From Candidatus Babelota bacterium (lineage in GTDB: Bacteria; JAGOBX01), in assembly GCA_017999075.1 (NCBI GenBank), contig JAGOBX010000142.1:1-8195 (forward strand): DNA of 8,195 nucleotides. The letters run 5' to 3'. This document shows positions 6,480 to 8,195 of this stretch, piece by piece. Positions within the stretch are counted from its first letter, which is position 1. Every line of letters starts with the position of its first letter. The position numbers and the translations under genes were made by a program. The notes beneath the pieces are model-generated. The model was not told where the DNA came from. It saw nothing but the letters and a program-made list of their open reading frames with translations, and searched no databases.

Positions 6480-7031
6480 TTATTTAACATTTCCCTGAGA
6501 AGCCTGACCTGACTGAACATTTTGAGGCGCCTGAGTTTGAACCTGCTGTTTGTTTATAACTGCGGATGGAACAGCCTGTTTTTCCTGTGAAGCAGACTGA
6601 TTAACAGTGGTCTGCTGTGTTACAGTTTGGTTCTGGGAAGCAGCAGGCTGAGCTGGTGATTGAGGTTTCTGACCTTCTTCCACCTGCTGAGACATAGGCT
6701 GCTGCTGAACCTGAGCAGGAGCTTGAGTTTGCTGCGGCTGAGCCTGATTTTGTGTTTGAAAATTCATAGCAGGAGATTTTTTTATTACAGAATTTCCTGT
6801 AGGAGTCAAACTTAAAACTATAGATGTTACCATAAAAGCAATAGCTGAAAAAGTCGTTATTTTAGATAAAACCGTTTCTCCCTGAGTTCCAAAAACTGTT
6901 TGTGAAGAACCTCCAAAAATCCCGCCAAGAGAATTCCCTTTCCCTACCTGAAGCAAAACAACTATAATAAGTTCTATGCATACAACAATATGAATAATCA
7001 AAACAAAAGTGTGTAAACTAAAAAAATTCAT
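6480..7031 (-). CDS. secG: Protein translocase subunit SecG with long Gln-rich tail
   Basis: Encodes 183 residues. SecG is the small third subunit of SecYEG and stimulates protein export. The first 80 residues are standard: TM1 (about 8-28), VLLQVGKGNSLGGIFGGSSQTVFG (25-48, the conserved cytoplasmic loop), GETVLSKITTF, then TM2 (about 57-75). The rest, about residues 88-183, is a low-complexity tail: by hand count 31 of the last 93 residues are Gln, with many Pro, Ala, Thr, Val and Ser. Most SecG proteins end soon after TM2 or have a short tail. By SecG topology the tail would lie outside the inner membrane. The start ATG has GAGGAG upstream (7050-7045), 13 bases away. It lies downstream of tpiA and upstream of the chemoreceptor. 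Confidence 0.94.
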   Translation of the reverse strand: MNFFSLHTFVLIIHIVVCIELIIVVLLQVGKGNSLGGIFGGSSQTVFGTQGETVLSKITTFSAIAFMVTSIVLSLTPTGNSVIKKSPAMNFQTQNQAQPQQTQAPAQVQQQPMSQQVEEGQKPQSPAQPAASQNQTVTQQTTVNQSASQEKQAVPSAVINKQQVQTQAPQNVQSGQASQGNVK

Positions 7032-7071
7032 TTTATAAACTCATCTCCTCAACCGCGTCATACGGTAAAAT

Positions 7072-7077
7072 ATTATA
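7072..7077 (-). promoter_or_regulatory. Candidate -10 element upstream of secG
   Basis: A perfect TATAAT lies on the minus strand 41 bases before the secG ATG, which would give a start near 7065. No acceptable -35 hexamer is found 16-18 bases upstream, so in this AT-rich gap it is a weak candidate. The 178-base tpiA-secG gap is long enough for secG to have its own promoter. Confidence 0.25.
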
Positions 7078-7157
7078 ATAATTTAACAAAACAATAATTT
7101 TTAAACTAAAAATGCAGCAGCAAATTTCAATATTTTAATTTTATTTCACAAATTAAT

Positions 7158-7189
7158 TGCAATTTTGATCCAAAGATCAAACCTCTGCA
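7158..7189 (-). other. Hairpin in the tpiA-secG gap
   Basis: TTTGATC (7164-7170) and GATCAAA (7175-7181) are perfect arms around CAAA. TGCA at 7158-7161 can also pair with TGCA at 7186-7189, across an uneven internal loop. It begins about 20 bases after the tpiA stop on the minus strand. The bases after the stem in transcription order are not a U-run, so it is not a standard terminator. It may be an attenuator, a processing site or a stabilising 3' structure for the pgk-tpiA message. Confidence 0.4.
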
Positions 7190-7209
7190 TTTATTCTTTT
7201 ATTGTAATT

Positions 7210-7962
7210 TTATTTAAATTTAACTATCGAAGCAAAACTTTCACAATCCAGAGAAGCGCCGCCTACAAGAGCTCCGTCTATATCAGGCTGATTCATAAGT
7301 TCAGCTATATTATTAGGTTTTACACTGCCGCCATACTGAATCACAATTTTTTCAGAACATTCAATCCCATACTTTTTTTTAAGCCAATCGCGTATATATT
7401 TATGAACTTCCTGCGCCTGTTCTTTTGTCGCAGTTTTTCCTGTTCCTATTGCCCATACAGGTTCATAAGCAATAGTAATTTTCACCATATCTTCAGATGT
7501 AATATCTTTCAATCCTTCCTGAAGCTGAGTATCAATTACTTTAAACGTTAAATTTTTTTCACGTTCATCAAGAGTTTCACCAATGCAAAAAATAGGAAGC
7601 AATGATGAAACCAGCGACGCTTTAATTTTTTTGTTTATTGTTTGATCTGTTTCTTTAAAATATTGCCTGCGTTCCGAATGACCGAGAATAACATACTGTC
7701 CGCCAGCGCTTAAAATCATATCAGCAGATATTTCTCCAGTAAACGCTCCTTCTTTTTCAAAATACATATTCTGCGCGCCGACAAATATATTTGAATCTTT
7801 CAAAATCTGAGATACTGATTCCAGACAAACAGCATTAACGCATACAGCTATATTCACATCTTTAATTCCAATCAATTTATTTTTAAGATTTATCGCAAGC
7901 ATCTTTGCATCTTTCAGATTTTTATACATTTTCCAGTTTCCTGCTATAAACGGTTTTCTCAT
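7210..7962 (-). CDS. tpiA: Triosephosphate isomerase
   Basis: Encodes 250 residues, the normal length. The cytoplasmic enzyme interconverts dihydroxyacetone phosphate and glyceraldehyde 3-phosphate in glycolysis and gluconeogenesis. Active-site residues are all present at canonical places: Asn9 and Lys11 in AGNWKMYK, His95 in ILGHSERR, the catalytic base Glu167 in AYEPVWAIGTGK, the following flexible loop, and phosphate-binding QYGGSV (209-214) and GALVGGASL (230-238). ATG 7962 is preceded by GGAGG (7978-7974). An in-frame ATG at 7995 would add 11 residues and place the ribosome binding site inside the gene, so it is rejected. It lies 99 bases downstream of pgk, in the common pgk-tpiA-secG order. 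Confidence 0.98.
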   Translation of the reverse strand: MRKPFIAGNWKMYKNLKDAKMLAINLKNKLIGIKDVNIAVCVNAVCLESVSQILKDSNIFVGAQNMYFEKEGAFTGEISADMILSAGGQYVILGHSERRQYFKETDQTINKKIKASLVSSLLPIFCIGETLDEREKNLTFKVIDTQLQEGLKDITSEDMVKITIAYEPVWAIGTGKTATKEQAQEVHKYIRDWLKKKYGIECSEKIVIQYGGSVKPNNIAELMNQPDIDGALVGGASLDCESFASIVKFK

Positions 7963-8061
7963 AATTTTATTTTCCTCCAAAAAATTATAAAACAATCACT
8001 TTTATCATAAATCTATTCATTTTTAAAATCATACTAATAATTTTTTTATATATATCCGCTT

Positions 8062-8195
8062 TTATTTGTTATTTAACGCTGAAACACCGGGCAATTCTTT
8101 GCCTTCCAAAAATTCAAGAGATGCTCCGCCTCCAGTAGAAATATGGGTCATTTTATCTGATAACCCAAGTTTTTTTACAGCAGAAACAGAATCTC
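8062..8195 (-). CDS. pgk: Phosphoglycerate kinase, C-terminal end (cut by window edge)
   Basis: Only the last 43 codons and the TAA stop (8064-8062) are in the window; the gene continues beyond the right edge. The visible product reads [20 protein letters not shown], then [20 protein letters not shown], then NNK. The [21 protein letters not shown] block is the diagnostic C-terminal nucleotide-binding segment of phosphoglycerate kinase, which makes ATP from 1,3-bisphosphoglycerate in glycolysis. It is followed on the same strand by tpiA, an order common in bacteria. No strong terminator is seen in the 99-base gap, so the two genes are probably co-transcribed. Confidence 0.96.
   Translation of the reverse strand, partial: DSVSAVKKLGLSDKMTHISTGGGASLEFLEGKELPGVSALNNK

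Noticed and set aside
7165-7551. Plus-strand reading frame opposite tpiA
   Set aside because: Antisense to tpiA, whose active-site motifs are intact; Phe/Ser/Tyr-rich product typical of a shadow frame.
7984-7989. TATAAT on the minus strand just before tpiA as a promoter -10
   Set aside because: It would start transcription within the ribosome binding site and no -35 hexamer is present at the right distance.
7985-8032. 15-codon minus-strand reading frame (MILKMNRF...) between pgk and tpiA
   Set aside because: No ribosome binding site and no distinctive sequence; it overlaps the tpiA leader and is as expected by chance in AT-rich DNA.
1-8195. CRISPR array, transposon ends, tRNA or rRNA genes
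   Set aside because: No regularly spaced repeats, transposase-like products, terminal repeats with duplications, tRNA cloverleaf or rRNA signatures were seen on reading both strands by eye.

Overview
The window is strongly AT-rich bacterial DNA with compact genes, clear GGAGG-type ribosome binding sites and standard-code ORFs. The protein set is a mix of housekeeping functions: Sec translocon, ribosomal proteins bL21 and bL27, glycolysis, a lipid kinase, plus one chemoreceptor. Codon use, the N/K-rich loops and the gene neighbourhoods look most like an AT-rich Elusimicrobiota (Endomicrobium-like) genome. This assignment rests on general resemblance and was not tested; other AT-rich, anaerobic, motile lineages are possible.

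Layout. At the left, on the minus strand, lie secD (240-1748) and the start of secF (197-199 inward, cut by the window edge). They form the energy-coupled SecDF translocation partner. A 301-base divergent control region (1749-2049) separates them from the plus-strand operon rplU-prp-rpmA (2050-2952). This region holds a well-formed rplU promoter with phased A-tracts, a mirrored -35 box facing secD, and a cluster of TTCAAA/TTTGAA inverted repeats. A rho-independent terminator (3050-3079) closes the ribosomal operon. A YegS/DAGK-type lipid kinase gene follows (3103-4047). It converges on the minus-strand run through one long hairpin (4029-4091), which probably terminates both directions.

The right half is all minus strand, in transcription order pgk (3' end only, 8062-8195), tpiA (7210-7962), secG (6480-7031) and a methyl-accepting chemotaxis protein (4119-6449). 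pgk-tpiA-secG is a common bacterial cluster joining lower glycolysis to the translocon. The chemoreceptor follows secG by 30 bases with its own ribosome binding site and is probably co-transcribed.

No CRISPR array, mobile element, tRNA, rRNA or recognisable new defence or metabolic system was seen. The most notable points are: a Prp-type cysteine protease gene beside an rpmA whose product cannot carry the N-terminal extension that Prp is known to cleave, and whose H-to-C loop is short; a SecG with a 90-residue Gln/Pro-rich tail; a chemoreceptor with an unusually long signalling hairpin and no tether pentapeptide; and the symmetrical secD/rplU control region.
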